Source of the DNA: Jacaranda mimosifolia
Lineage: Eukaryota; Streptophyta; Magnoliopsida; Lamiales; Bignoniaceae
Direction of reading: 5' to 3'
Assembly (NCBI GenBank): GCA_018894105.1
Contig: CM032131.1
Location: forward strand, 7,404,501 to 7,468,500
DNA: 64,000 bases
In this document: piece after piece, positions 21,610 to 33,269 of the stretch
Numbering within the stretch: position 1 is the stretch's first letter
How the letters are laid out: every line of letters starts with the position of its first letter
The notes under the pieces: generated by a model
What the model was told of the DNA's origin: nothing
Databases searched by the model: none
The model's input: the letters and a program-made list of their open reading frames with translations, nothing else
Program-made: the position numbers and the translations under genes

Positions 21610-24300
21610 GAAAATGAAGGACGGGAGTTGGGAGGAGTTTTAAATCTCTTTAACTTTGCTTCTTTTTATCCATCTGCTGATATGGGTCAACAAAGTAGGT
21701 CGGGCCAGTGCGCCCATATGGACGGACCCACTTTCCAGTAGGAAGGTTTAAGTAAAATAATATCATTTCCTAATTAAAGAAAAGAAAAAATTATCCTAGG
21801 TCTTTCCTAAAATCACCCTAAAATTTCTCCATGTGTTATTCTCCTAGAGCATATACCAAGACTCTATAGATTTGAGGAGTTCAAATAAGTTTGGGAGTGA
21901 GGCTTTTTCGTTGTTGATTCCAAACAATTGTTTGCAGTCATTTCTAATAGGAGTTCATGGACAAAAGTATTTGATTCAATTAAAGTGAGGTTGGTAGACG
22001 AGCATGATTGGATGTGTGTATGTGTGTGTGCGTTTGGATTAACATAATTTCGCTAACATATAAGTAATCCAATCTACAGTATGTTATGAATTTACGTACG
22101 TGCTCATATATATTGATTTTTATGGTAATATGCTATTATGAACATAAATATGCAACAATTACAATATCAATAACTTAATTTCCTATTATACCCATTTGAT
22201 ATATTATCATGGGTATATACCACGTTTGATTCGAGCGACTATGAATCGCACATTATCATGGCCTGATGAGATTAGCATGTCTTTGAATGGATTAATATAC
22301 CCTTTTGATATGTGAGATTATACTTCTTCTCATAAATTCAGCAATCTTACATTCCTGTTCAATTTGGGGGATTGAGGCAAATTACTTTATGAGTTTTCAT
22401 TACTGCCCTCATTAGTATCATTGTATCTTTCCAGCATTTGCCGGCTATTTAAATGAAAACTAAAGTGGAAATTTTCACACATTTCGTGTCCTTCATTTTG
22501 GGGGAATGGGTTTTTGGGAGAAAATTTAGAGAATTTGCTTTTCTTTTTTTTTTTTTTTTTGTTTTATTTTGGGGAAATATGAAAAATTATTTGAGAATGA
22601 GTTATTTGTTTCTTTATGTTTTGGGAAGAGACAAACTTTACTATAGATGTCAAATCAATTGCTTTTTTGTTGGATTTGTAGGGTGAAAGTGATTTTTTTA
22701 TGTATTATATGTATATATTTTTATAGTTGAATAGTGTGTGTGTATGTATGTATGTATGTATATGTATATTTGTATTGATTAAAATAAGAGTATAATTAAT
22801 TTAATTGGTTATTTATTTTGAAATTTTCATTTTTATAAATTTAATATTAATAAATGATGTATTATTTGGTTATATTAATTATTCATGAAATCATAATTAT
22901 CTTTTAATTATAAAAAAATTAGCTTATATCATAATTGTTAATATCGACTTATAAAAAAATTGAATCACTATACATTAGTTATAAACTAATTATTGTCTAT
23001 TAATTAAAATATAATTATTTAACTATTTGTTACTTACAGCTTATGTATAAAAAAAACTTAGTTATTTATTAAAATAAATAATTTTTTAATAATTTATATA
23101 TATATAAGACTTAATAAAATTCATCAAATTAAAAAAATAAATAATATTATATTATATGAAATTAATATTATCTTAAATTATTTATTAAATAAATAAATGT
23201 TACATTTAATATTAATGTATTAGACTTAATATATTATTACATAAGTATCACCCTATAATCAATTTTTTTATTATAATTTGAAATAAATGTGAATATTAGT
23301 ATTTAATGAAGAATATTTTTTGAGAAGATTAATTTATTTATTATATCAAATTAAAAAGTATCTTAAGTTATTTATTAAATGAATAAATGTAATTTTAATT
23401 AATACATTAAATATTAAATATAACTAATACATTATTAAATTAATAAGCAAATTTAATTAATTTAACATATTTTTCAATAAATAAATTATTTTGTAATATC
23501 ATAAATAATATTTAATTAGAGAAGTGAAAGTTTGGGTTATATCCAAAAACGCTACTGGAATAAAATAGTCTGCCAAAAAACGTGAATTAAATGGTATGCA
23601 TTCTGCAAAAAGGGCATGGGTGTAATTGGCCCTCACAAAAGGAGGGACAAATCCGTAAACACAATTTTTAGTTGCTTGCCTCAGAACCTAATCTCACCCA
23701 AAATCATGGGATTGAAATTTGCCACAATCACACGCATAGTGTGGGCTCAGAGCGGGCTCAGACCAAATCTTGCCTCGGCCCGTAACCATAATCTCACGTA
23801 TGAAACGTGTGATTAAAATGGACTAGTATGGATTCAAATGCGTAATCACCATAATCGCCCGAATCAAACCCCACTACTAAGCATATGGGATATTGCAACT
23901 TCCTTGGTGTTACCCTGCAAATGAAAAAGAGAAGTTGCCGTTGGTGGACCGTTGCACAATATATTTACTGTGCAAAAACTATCTCAACAACCCATCTTTC
24001 AGCTGTCTTAACTGACTTTAACGCATGTAATTATCATAGTTTTGCCACAATAATGCTCCTTTTCTTGAAACAAATTTCTCATCAATTTTCTTCGTCAACC
24101 TGCAGTTTCACACATTTGCCTCTTCCTTTCTACACTAGTATAACATGCCACTACGAGATAGTGAGGCTTAAATACACCAGGGGCATTGGCAAAACCTGCA
24201 AGAAAACTAATTCAAGCCATAGTGGAACCCCAACACAAGATAAAAGCTAAGTGGAAGATTATTGACTCCCATCTCAATCGCTTGAGTTGTGGAATATTTT
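21610..24300. other. AT-rich intergenic sequence upstream of the phytocyanin gene
   Basis: There is a TG/TATG microsatellite at about 22733-22760 and a long A/T-only tract at 22760-23520. A possible diverged TIR pair (GTTTGATTCGAGCGACTATG near 22221 and its inverted relative near 23850-23872) is listed separately. Reading frames at 23616 and 23885 look like chance and lie in the promoter-proximal region. Confidence 0.5.
22218..23875. mobile_element. Candidate decayed TIR element
   Basis: CGTTTGATTCGAGCGACTAT near 22220 resembles the reverse complement of 23850-23875, GGGTTTGATTCGGGCGATTA. Similarity appears to last about 30 bp. No target duplication or transposase was found, so this is tentative. 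Confidence 0.25.
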
Positions 24301-24313
24301 ATGCTCAAGACTC

Positions 24314-24322
24314 TATATAAAT
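24314..24322 (+). promoter_or_regulatory. TATA box of the phytocyanin-like gene
   Basis: TATATAAAT lies 88 bp before the ATG at 24410, a spacing that leaves a 5' UTR of about 60 bp. It is the only well-placed TATA element in the upstream region. Confidence 0.6.
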
Positions 24323-24409
24323 GTGACTTTGCAGTTCACCTTACTACTACACTATCTTTGCACCCTTTTTAAATTTGATCATTGTTATTTGTTCTAAGTA
24401 ACAAAAAAG

Positions 24410-24922
24410 ATGGCTTTCAGTAATGCTAGAGCAACTTTCCTCTTTATAGCAGCCTCCATGCTGGCGGCAACCCTAGCAGACACCATAGTCGTTGGCGGGT
24501 CAGAGGGGTGGCGCTATGACTACGACTACACCGATTGGGCTCTTAAAAACAGCCCCTTTTACTATGGTGACACGTTAGGTAAGCAATTGATCCTAGGTCG
24601 ATTTGAACAGATGTTTATACGTACAATATCTTATATATAATTATATATATCATTGTGATTAATTTCAGTGTTCAATTACGCTCCTCCCAACAAGAAGAGC
24701 CAACCCCACAGCGTGTACTTGCTGCCGAACCTGTACAGCTTTGTAACATGCAATTTCAGGCGCGCAAAGCTGTTATCAAGTCTGAGCGAAGGCGGTGGAA
24801 ATGGCTTCTCTTACGAGCTAAATCAGTGGAGGCCTCTCTATTTTGCCAGTGGAGAGGGCGATGACTGCAAGGAGGGGATGATGAAATTCGTTGTTGTCCC
24901 TCTGCCTCCATCGTCCAATTAG
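24410..24922 (+). CDS. Phytocyanin-like secreted protein (two exons)
   Basis: Exons are 24410-24578 and 24669-24922, with a 90-bp intron that begins GTAAGC and ends TTTCAG. Joining them gives a 140-residue protein and restores the family motif GDTLVFNYAPP across the junction. Residues 1-23 form a signal peptide (hydrophobic FLFIAASMLAATLA). The mature part has the plastocyanin-like fold signatures VGGSEGW, the first His in QPHSVYLLPNLYSFVTC, and YFASGEGDDCKEGMMKF. The two structural Cys expected to form the disulfide are present. The copper-ligand Cys (usually YF.C) is Ser, and the second His (usually GHC) is Asp, so type-1 copper binding is unlikely. There is no C-terminal hydrophobic tail, so no GPI anchor is expected. 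The likely location is the apoplast; the role is unknown. AATAAA at 25088 could serve polyadenylation. It is the only gene here with intact structure. Confidence 0.9.
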
Positions 24923-25087
24923 TTCTATGAGGAGCGTGATAAACTTAGACATGAATAAAGCAGTGACCTATTGCTACAATATATATACATTGGAGATCTT
25001 TGTTGTACATATTAAGAGAGAGATATGTATTTGTATTGATGCTTGTGGATTTTCTTTCTGTGAGGTTGTAAATGTACAAGTTTACAG

Positions 25088-25093
25088 AATAAA
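25088..25093 (+). terminator. Candidate polyadenylation signal of the phytocyanin-like gene
   Basis: AATAAA lies 166 bp after the stop codon, a usual distance for a plant 3' UTR. Confidence 0.45.
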
Positions 25094-25099
25094 ATGACA

Positions 25100-25610
25100 T
25101 GAGCCTTTTTATAGTCTAATACTTTTGTTTTATTTAAAATAAATAAATAAAAGATCAAATGTATGCACCTGATATATTCGATATGGAATTTTAAATAAGA
25201 TTTGGAAAAATAAAAGTTTTCAATACAATCATTATAGTCATTGAAAGTAAAGGGCGGGTGTTATTGGTATAATCCTTAATTAAAAAAGAATTTTTTTTGA
25301 GAAATGAAGTTTTATTTGGAAGATGTCAGCATATATATATATATGTGCCTTAATAATTAACTTAGTTTGTTATTTCATAACTTCACAAAATTAATCCAAT
25401 TTTAAAATATAATAATGAGGTAGTTTTTTATTTTCTCCTCTCCCCTCGGAATATTTTCTCTCGATATAATTTTTCACATTTTCGCTACTTTCTTCAAATT
25501 TTCAGTTATCATAATTTCTGTAATTTATCCTAAAAACTCAAATGTATATATTGGAATTACTTCAAAAGTGTTTTGGAAGTAAATAAATAAAACATACATC
25601 AAAATTACTA
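25100..25610. other. AT-rich sequence, no gene
   Basis: No coding, RNA or repeat feature was identified between the phytocyanin 3' end and the next transposon. Confidence 0.6.
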
Positions 25611-25949
25611 TAAAATGTAGGGCAAAATTACCAAATTCGTCATGTAATTTTATCCCATTTGGTTTTTCATCCTATAACTTGCATAATATCAATTCTAGTC
25701 CTACAAGTATTAAAAAATTGTCATTTTTCGTCCTTTTTTGGCCGGAAAATGTGACGTGGCACGCCGGGCATGTGGACATTTCTTGTTTCTGCCTCGTTGG
25801 CAACTGACATGACTTGATAAATTAAAAATAAAAAAATAAAAAATGCCAACTAGATATATTGTAATATATATGATATATATTTATATATACACATATATAT
25901 CTAAATATATGTATTTATATATACATACACATACATATGTATATATTCC

Positions 25950-26130
25950 CCCACCCACCCACCCACTCGGTGGGTGGTTGGCCGAGCTCACCATGGCTAG
26001 CCGGTGGCCAGCACCTCGCCTGGCCAGATCTAGCCAGGCGAGGTCATGCTGCCAGCCACCATGGCCTCCATGGCCAGCCCGCCATGGTGGGGGGGCTGGC
26101 GAGGCGGGAGTTGGGGTGGGGTGGGGGTTA
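25950..26130. other. GC-rich insert in the non-autonomous MULE
   Basis: About 180 bp is rich in CCATGG, TGGCCAG and GCCAGGCGAG words, many self-complementary, inside otherwise A/T-dominated sequence. The only open frames through it are short and low-complexity (Trp/Gly/Pro/Ala). It could be a captured host fragment or an expanded minisatellite. Confidence 0.5.
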
Positions 26131-26576
26131 CGAATTTTAATTTATATTTAAATTTAATTAAATTATTTTAAATATGTGAGTTAAAATAATATTGTTAATG
26201 GTAAATTAGAGGAATGTTTGTTATATTTTTTATGCGATTTTATTATGTGTTTTGGGAGAATAAATTATTGGAGAATGTGATTAATTTTTGGTTATGTTTT
26301 GGAAAATAGTTAAAACTTGAATTTGGAGAATTTTGGTATGTTTGTTTATGTTTTGGGGGAGACATTTTTTTTACTGTAACAGTTAAATCAATACTTTTTT
26401 GTTAAATTTTTGGGGTGAAAATGAAATTGAGTGATTTTTTTTATTATAATAATAATAATATATATGATGTATATATAATATATGTATGTATATATTAAAA
26501 AATGGGAAAGTTTTGGGGATAATGAAGGATATTCAAGGGAAAAAAATGTGTTTGGAGGAAAAATGATGATGTGTAG

Positions 26577-26634
26577 TATATAAATATATATATATAAATA
26601 GATGTGTATATATATATGTGTGTGTGTGTGTGTA
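26577..26634. repeat. TA and TG microsatellites
   Basis: An imperfect TATA run passes into about 18 bp of pure TG. It lies inside the non-autonomous MULE. Confidence 0.8.
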
Positions 26635-27028
26635 TAAATTATATAATATATTTGAAATTTCAAAAAAGAAAAAAAGGAAAAAACATGTATGCTGCCAACT
26701 AAGCAAGAAAAAGACAAAAAATGCCTACTAGGCAGTCCAACGAGGCAGAAACAAGAAATGTCCACATGCCCGGCGTGCCACATCACATTTTTCGGCGAGT
26801 TTCGTTGGCTTCGGTGAAAAAAGGAGGAAAAATGACATTTTTTTAATACTTATAGGACTAAAATTGATATTATGCAAGTTATAGGACGAAAAATCAAATT
26901 GGGTAAAATTACAACACGAATTTTGTTATTTTGCCTAAAATGTAATATTATATATAAGTGAATCTTTCTATTAGCTTTATAGTGTAAAAATTAACATGTA
27001 TATAAAATATGCCAAAATAATTAGTATA

Positions 27029-27182
27029 TAAAGAGCTTTTGCTTCAATGGTAAGCTAAGGCTTTATGATTATAGGATTGCAAATTTGTCTTTTTATTATT
27101 TTGTTCACCTTTTGTGAAGTCAAACCCATGACCTCTTGGATATGGAACTTTTATCTTACCATTGGGGCAAGAGCTCCTTAGT
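27029..27182. repeat. Foldback with tRNA-like promoter motifs
   Basis: The plus strand at 27029 reads AAGAGCTTTTGCTTCAATGG. The reverse complement from 27182 reads TAAGGAGCTCTTGCCCCAATGGTAAG, so the two ends pair over about 25 bp. On the minus strand the A-box-like start is followed about 40 bp later by GGTCATGGGTTTGACTTC, which resembles a B box. It is probably a SINE-derived or tRNA-derived foldback, not a tRNA gene, since no full cloverleaf can be drawn. Confidence 0.4.
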
Positions 27183-28598
27183 GTAATTATCTTGTTTAAT
27201 AGTTTAAATATGAATAATATAATTACTTACATTTCATAACTTTAAAATATTAATATGATGACTGAAACGTAATTGACTATTCCTCATTAAATAATATACT
27301 AGCAAATACCACGTGCTATGCACGTACTAAATTAATTATAATTAAAAATATAATTAAATATATTATGCTAATTTTATGTAAAAGTGAATTCAAATTATGA
27401 TGTATTTTTAATAAGATGCATGGTATAAAGAAAATGTTTTTCCACAAAATCACAGTATATGAATATAGAAGACAATAAAAAATCATATCAATCACAACAT
27501 TATCACATTTATTAAGCACAATATAAAAATACAAAAACACTTATGGTTTTTCATAACAAAAAACAGCTTAATAAATACAAGGCAATTAAAACAAAGCAAT
27601 AAAATATGATGCCTGAAAATATGAAGATAATGAACAGTATTAAGAACATAAAGACTTACTATATATAAATATAAAATCTTTATGATGAATTATTTTAAAA
27701 AGTAAACATTGTAAAAAAATAAAAATTATTTTATATATAGAAAAAAATATGATTAGGTCGCATTATTTATTTATCTTTTCACAAATCATTCTTATTATGA
27801 CTATCTAATTTAAAAATAAAAAGAAAAAGCAAAATACATAAACTTCTAATTTATGGTATGATTAACTTTGATTTATCAAATGTCTATTATAAAAGTTCAA
27901 AACTTATGATTTTTCACATATGAATATTAAAAGGAATAAGAAAATATAAACATATGAAATATTTCTAATATATTATTTTCTACAATTTATTGTTGCTTTT
28001 ACACAATTTCATCTGTCAATCATATTTCTTTTTCAATATTTACCACCAATTGCATTTTCTTATTTAATCAAATTTCATTTATTTATTTATTTATTTGTTT
28101 GTTTGAATCATGAATAATCACAAAAAATTTGTGCAAATACAATAGATATTAAAATTATAAAATAAATAATTTCAAAATAAATTTTATTAATTAAAATTAG
28201 AAATACAACTCTATTTTTTTAAGATGTTTAATTATATATGTTCCCTTTATTCTTAATCTTTTTTCTCGTTATTTCTCTCGCGAACTTCAAAAACATATTT
28301 TTCGTCCAAGAAATAGTTGAGATTTTGATTTCTTAAAGGATGAATAACGATGAACTTGAACAGAGAACAAAAAATTTAAACAAATTGAGAAGTATTTGTG
28401 CCAATTGGATTTTGAAATAATTTATACATTTTTCTCATATCTTGCAAGTGATTTATCTCTTCATATATAAACGAAAGTCCTCATTTTAAGCCCGATGCAC
28501 TTAAAATAAATTTAATTATTCAGATATTTTTATTTTTTTGATAATATTTTCGTCACTCTAAATAATTAAATAACTAAAAATATCTTTTTAAAATTTTC
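27183..28598. other. AT-rich sequence, no gene
   Basis: A small hairpin, CACGTGCTATGCACGTA, occurs at about 27310-27326, a motif seen in many plant dispersed repeats. No boundaries could be set around it. Nothing else was recognised. Confidence 0.5.
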
Positions 28599-29494
28599 AT
28601 AAGCGTAAATTTCTTTGTCAACAATAAATAAAATTACAAGCCAAGAAAAATCTATACAAATAAAATGAAATTCAAACTTATCAATTGTGGTTCAATCTCT
28701 AATCTAATCCTCTAATTCTTTCCCTCTAGGTATGATCTTGAAATTTGATGATCTCCACGATGAATGCCTTAAACACCATGGATTTCTTTAAATTTAATTT
28801 GAAATAACGCCAGTTCGAGGGCTTCGCACCTTAATATCGAATCAAACGCCAAAAATATATGAGCTCTACGAAGAACGCCTTGAATGTCGTGGATCGCCTT
28901 GAATTTGATTTGAAGAAAACAACGTCAATTCAAGGGTTTCGCACCTTGATTTCGAATCAAATGCCAAAATTTAATAAGCTCCACAAAGAACACCTTGAAT
29001 GCTGTGGATCTTCTTAAATTTGCTTGAGAGAATTGCTGGACTCCTTCAAAGTTTTCTCTCACTTGCAGGGATTTATGTTTTGAAGAATGAGCTTTGTTCA
29101 ACCCTTTATATAGATGTTTAACGGAAGACTTCCAGATTGACTTGAACTACTTTGATAATTATCTCTTAGTCAAGATAATATCAAATATCAAAAGACAATA
29201 TCAAATATCCTTCATTTGATAATATCAAACATCAAAATGTAATGTCAAATATCAAAAGATAATATCATATATCTTTGATTTGATTGGTCCATAGACATAG
29301 ATACTTTATCTTTGACACTTGCCAATATTTGATTTGAGCATAAAATAAATACTAGAAGATTAATTCAAATTAACTATTTATCTTTTGCAATTAAATTTAA
29401 TAAATTTCAAGATAAATAGAAATTTTTGTATTAATAACTAGCATATTATTTTATACGTGTCACTCCCCAATTGGAAAAAAATAATATGTCTACA
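28599..29494 (-). repeat. LTR A of the tandem array (3' LTR)
   Basis: It is 896 bp. In minus-strand sense it starts TGTAGACATATT at 29494 after a G-rich tract (29495-29505). A TATA box, CTATATAAAG, lies at about 29113-29104. Positions 28897-29356 are identical to 32253-32712 in LTR B, while the rest of the LTR differs at roughly 9% of positions. Confidence 0.85.
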
Positions 29495-29899
29495 AATGCC
29501 CCCCATTTCAAAGCTTGGCGAAAGATGTGTCAATCATCAACAAAAGAGACAAGACTTGAAGTATTTGAGAGTTTTTTCTTTTCTCTCCACTTTTTCAAAT
29601 ATGTCTGAGACAAGAAATCCTCCAAACATTCCTTGAGTTATAGAGCCCTTCTACAAAAATGCCACACACTTCCATCAAGAACTATATTTCTTTATGGAAT
29701 CTTCATCGACTTTGTGGATTGGCAATACTTGGAGATTTTTATGATGAACTCCTCCCATCTGCCTTTGAACCCAATAAATAGATCAAGTCATAATGTATTT
29801 CAAAGTAAACATCCTTTTGAGGGGGGATGCCGTATATAGTTTATGCTCATACAGGCCAAGAGTAACATACAATTTAGGCTCGTGCGTCAAGGAGCATAT

Positions 29900-30660
29900 T
29901 TAACTTGAACAAATATTTTATACTCGTGTCAAGGAGTCCACTTGAATTTGATTAACAGTTTATACTCATGTCAATGAGTTTACTTGATTTTGACTTAATA
30001 GACAATTTACACTATTATCAAGAAGTACATGAGGGGACTTTAACTTAAAAATTTTATATAGTTTATGCTTTTATCTAAGAGCAATATTGACAGTTTAAGC
30101 TTTTGCCAATTAGTGCATGGAAGACTTTAATTTCAAGATTTTAGATAGTTTATGTTCTTATTTAGGAGCATTATTGATGATTTAAACTCTTATCAACGAG
30201 CACATTGGGATACTTTAACTTAAAAATTTTAGATAGTTTATGCCCGTATCTTGGAGCATTATTGACAGTTTAAACTCCTATCAAGGAGTATATGGGGATA
30301 TTTTTAATATTTAGATAGTTTGTGCTCGTATCTAGGAGGCTTATTAAAATTTTAGGCTCTTACCAAGGAGCACTTAGAATTTGGAAACTAGAACTTTGGA
30401 CATGAAAACTAGGAAACTTGAATCTTTGATTTGAATACTTGAAATTTTGAGTCTTGGACTTGGAGATTTAGAGCCATGAGCCTTGACTTGAAGATTTGGA
30501 GACTTCAGTCATAGATTCAGAAACTTGAAAACTTGAGTTTGGATTTGAATACTTGAAGACTTGAGTCTTTGATTTGCAAACTTGAAATTTTGAGCATTGA
30601 CTTAAAGGCTTGGAGACTTGAAAACTTGAGAATTTTAGATAGTTTATTCTCTTATTTGGA
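29900..30660 (-). repeat. Stanza repeats, 3' internal region of unit B-A
   Basis: Stanzas of TTTATGCTCGTATCTAGGAG and TTTAAACTCTTATCAAGGAG type recur from about 29930 to 30370, followed by dense ACTTGAAGACTTGGAG-like words to about 30620. They are the reverse complement of the motifs at 3440-4720. Confidence 0.65.
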
Positions 30661-30779
30661 AGCATTATTAACAGTTTAGGCTCTTATCAAGGAGCAGATA
30701 GAATTTGAAGATGAAAGTTAATTGCCCTCAACATTTTCCTCATCATTGGCATCATTAGAGTCTTCTTGTTCATCAAAAT

Positions 30780-31885
30780 TTGTGCTCATTTCAATGTTAT
30801 CTGCACGAATTGCCAAATCTTCAAAAGTTCTTGATTTGATTCCTTGAAATATGTAGCAAAGACTCTAATGCATTCCATGGATACACATCTCAATGGCTAA
30901 AGTCTCTGATAATTGATTTTTGCAGGTAAAGCTTAAATTTCTCTAGCGATTTATGTAGCTAATCACAAGTTCTTCTTTCCATTGGTGAGAGCTGGTGATT
31001 TCAATTATGCTGATTATCCTTCGAGTGTTATAGAAATAATTGAGGAACTCTTGTTCCAATTGCCGCCAACTATCAGTGGAGCCTGCATCCAAGTTAGCAT
31101 ACCAATCAAAAGCATTAACCTTTAATGATCGTACAAATTGCTTGACCAAATGATCTCCATATGTTCGAGTGCTACTAGAAGTTTCAATGAAATGAGCCAC
31201 GAGCTACTTTGGGTTGCCTTTGTCATCAAATTGCTGAAACGTTGGGGGTTAGTAACCGATCGAAATCTTCAAGCTATTAATCCTTTGAGTATATCGCTTG
31301 GAATAAGTCATAGATGACTTAGAACTTCCATCAAACTTGTCTTTGATAGTCTCCACAATAAACTCCTTCAATGGGTCGATGGGAATTAGTCCAGTGGAAA
31401 CTTCTAGTTCTTTTGTTGCAATCTCTTCATTTTTGGCTGATTGTCTCCTTGTGGATGTTTCGCCTTTGTCTGGAGCCTCAATTTACTTCTCCATCGTGCT
31501 GCTAGCATCAAGATTGTCTACTTTGTTCATTAATTTGGACATTCAAAAGTCTCACTCTTGGATATGCTTTACGAGTCCTTCAATGGTCCTCGTCAAATTT
31601 GCAATTTATTTCTCCAAGATTGCAGCACTTGTCACCATCACCGTCGCCATACTCAAGGAATTTTATGTTGAGTGGGGAATGAATGATGCAGATTCTTCCT
31701 CCATTATCTTTATTCATGTCAAAAAAATGCGACAACACATTTTTCACAGCAAGCGAATGAGCCACATTCAAAGATGATTGCAACTTATTGGACATACTTC
31801 TTGCGATGATGCCAACACTTTTTACTCCAGTACTTGAGGAATTTAACGTAGTAATTTTTAGTGCTACAGTCTTGTTGGTGGCCAT
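30780..31885 (-). pseudogene. Retrotransposon gag, broken (unit B-A)
   Basis: The frame from ATG 31885 starts MATNKTVALKITTLNSSS and stays open to about 31580. The downstream Gag core is open at 31200-30943, with MAHFIETSSSTRTYGDHLVK, FVRSLKVNAFDWY, W.QLEQEFLNYFY and ELVISYINR. This is the best preserved Gag core in the window. Between the two parts the frame is lost. The order and spacing match the copy at 2197-3330. No zinc knuckle, protease or reverse transcriptase follows. Confidence 0.75.
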
Positions 31886-31930
31886 GATTCTTTAATCTTA
31901 ATGAAGGAAAGAGATGAGAGATAGAGATCC

Positions 31931-31950
31931 TCCTACTAGGCATGCCAAAA
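31931..31950 (-). promoter_or_regulatory. Primer-binding-site-like motif of unit B-A
   Basis: In minus-strand sense AATTTTGGCATGCCTAGTAG directly follows LTR B. It is the counterpart of 2131-2150. Confidence 0.5.
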
Positions 31951-31952
31951 TT

Positions 31953-32850
31953 TGTAAGCGCAAATTTCTTTGTCAACAATAAAAAAAGATTACAAGATAA
32001 GAAAAATCTATACAAATAAAATGAAATTCAAACTTATCAATTGTGGATTCAATCTCTAATCTAATCTTCTGATTTTTTCCCTCTAGGTATTATCTTGAAA
32101 TTTGACGAGCTCCACGATGAATGCATTGGACACCATAGATTTCCTTAAATTTAATTTGAAATAACGCAATTCGAGGTCTTCGCACCTTAATATCGAATCA
32201 AACACCAAAAATATACGAGCTGTGCAAAGAACGTCTTGAATGTCATGGATCTCCTTGAATTTGATTTGAAGAAAACAACGTCAATTCAAGGGTTTCGCAC
32301 CTTGATTTCGAATCAAATGCCAAAATTTAATAAGCTCCACAAAGAACACCTTGAATGCTGTGGATCTTCTTAAATTTGCTTGAGAGAATTGCTGGACTCC
32401 TTCAAAGTTTTCTCTCACTTGCAGGGATTTATGTTTTGAAGAATGAGCTTTGTTCAACCCTTTATATAGATGTTTAACGGAAGACTTCCAGATTGACTTG
32501 AACTACTTTGATAATTATCTCTTAGTCAAGATAATATCAAATATCAAAAGACAATATCAAATATCCTTCATTTGATAATATCAAACATCAAAATGTAATG
32601 TCAAATATCAAAAGATAATATCATATATCTTTGATTTGATTGGTCCATAGACATAGATACTTTATCTTTGACACTTGCCAATATTTGATTTGAGCATAAA
32701 ATAAATACTAGAGGATTAATTAAAATTAACTATTTATCTTTTGCAATTAAATTTAATAAATTTCAAGATAAATAGAGAATTTTGAATTAATAGCTAGCAA
32801 ATTATTTTATACGTGACACTCCCTAATTGGACAAAATTAATATGTCCATA
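31953..32850 (-). repeat. LTR B, shared central LTR
   Basis: It is 898 bp and lies between the two internal regions. It contains the 460-bp tract identical to LTR A (32253-32712), including the TATA box (about 32469-32460). The low-coordinate end TGTAAGCG abuts the primer-site motif. Confidence 0.85.
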
Positions 32851-33269
32851 TGCCCCCACTTCAAGGCTTGGCAAAAGAAGTATCAATCATCTACAAAAGA
32901 GACAAAACTTGAAGTACTTGCGAATTCTTTTTTTTCTATCCATTTTTTCAAATATGTATAAGATAAGAAATCCTCCAAGCATTCCTTGAGTTATGGAACC
33001 CTTCTATAAACATGCTACACACTGCCGTCAAGAACTATATTTCTTTATGGAATCTTTATTGACTTTGTGGATTGCCAATACTTGGAGATTTTTATGATGA
33101 AGTCCTCCTATATGGCTTTGAACCTAATAAACAGATCAAGTCATAACGTATTTCAAAGTAAACATTCTTTTGAGGGGGATGCCGTACATAGTTTGTGCTC
33201 ATATGGGCTAGACGTAACATACAGTTTAGGCTCATGCGTCAAGGAGCATATTTAACTTGAACAAATACT

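Larger units (their letters stand above)
25620..26935. mobile_element. Non-autonomous MULE, 1316 bp, with perfect target duplication
   Basis: The left end is GGGCAAAATTACCAAATTCG, and the right end reverse complemented is GGCAAAATAACAAAATTCG. The TIRs extend about 180 bp with a few indels, including a shared block with GGACATTTCTTGTTTCTGCC. A perfect 9-bp target duplication, TAAAATGTA, flanks it at 25611-25619 and 26936-26944, the length typical of MULEs. The interior has no transposase. It is made of AT/TG microsatellites (25855-25945, 26575-26635) around a strikingly GC-rich patch (25950-26130). It differs from the MULE at 18264 in its TIR sequence. Confidence 0.9.

Noticed and set aside
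18250..21620. Target duplication for the MULE at 18264-21609
   Set aside because: The flanking 9-mers GAAGTCGAG and GAAAATGAA match at only five positions, which is not convincing.
23616..24250. Two frames upstream of the phytocyanin-like gene
   Set aside because: They have no family signature and lie in the promoter-proximal region.
25843..26151. Frame with Trp/Pro/Ala-rich peptide in the GC-rich patch
   Set aside because: The peptide is low-complexity, from microsatellite and palindromic DNA inside a non-autonomous transposon.
27300..27330. Possible Helitron end with hairpin CACGTGCTATGCACGTA
   Set aside because: The required CTRR terminus with a 3' hairpin and a TC start could not be placed, and the motif is common in plant dispersed repeats.
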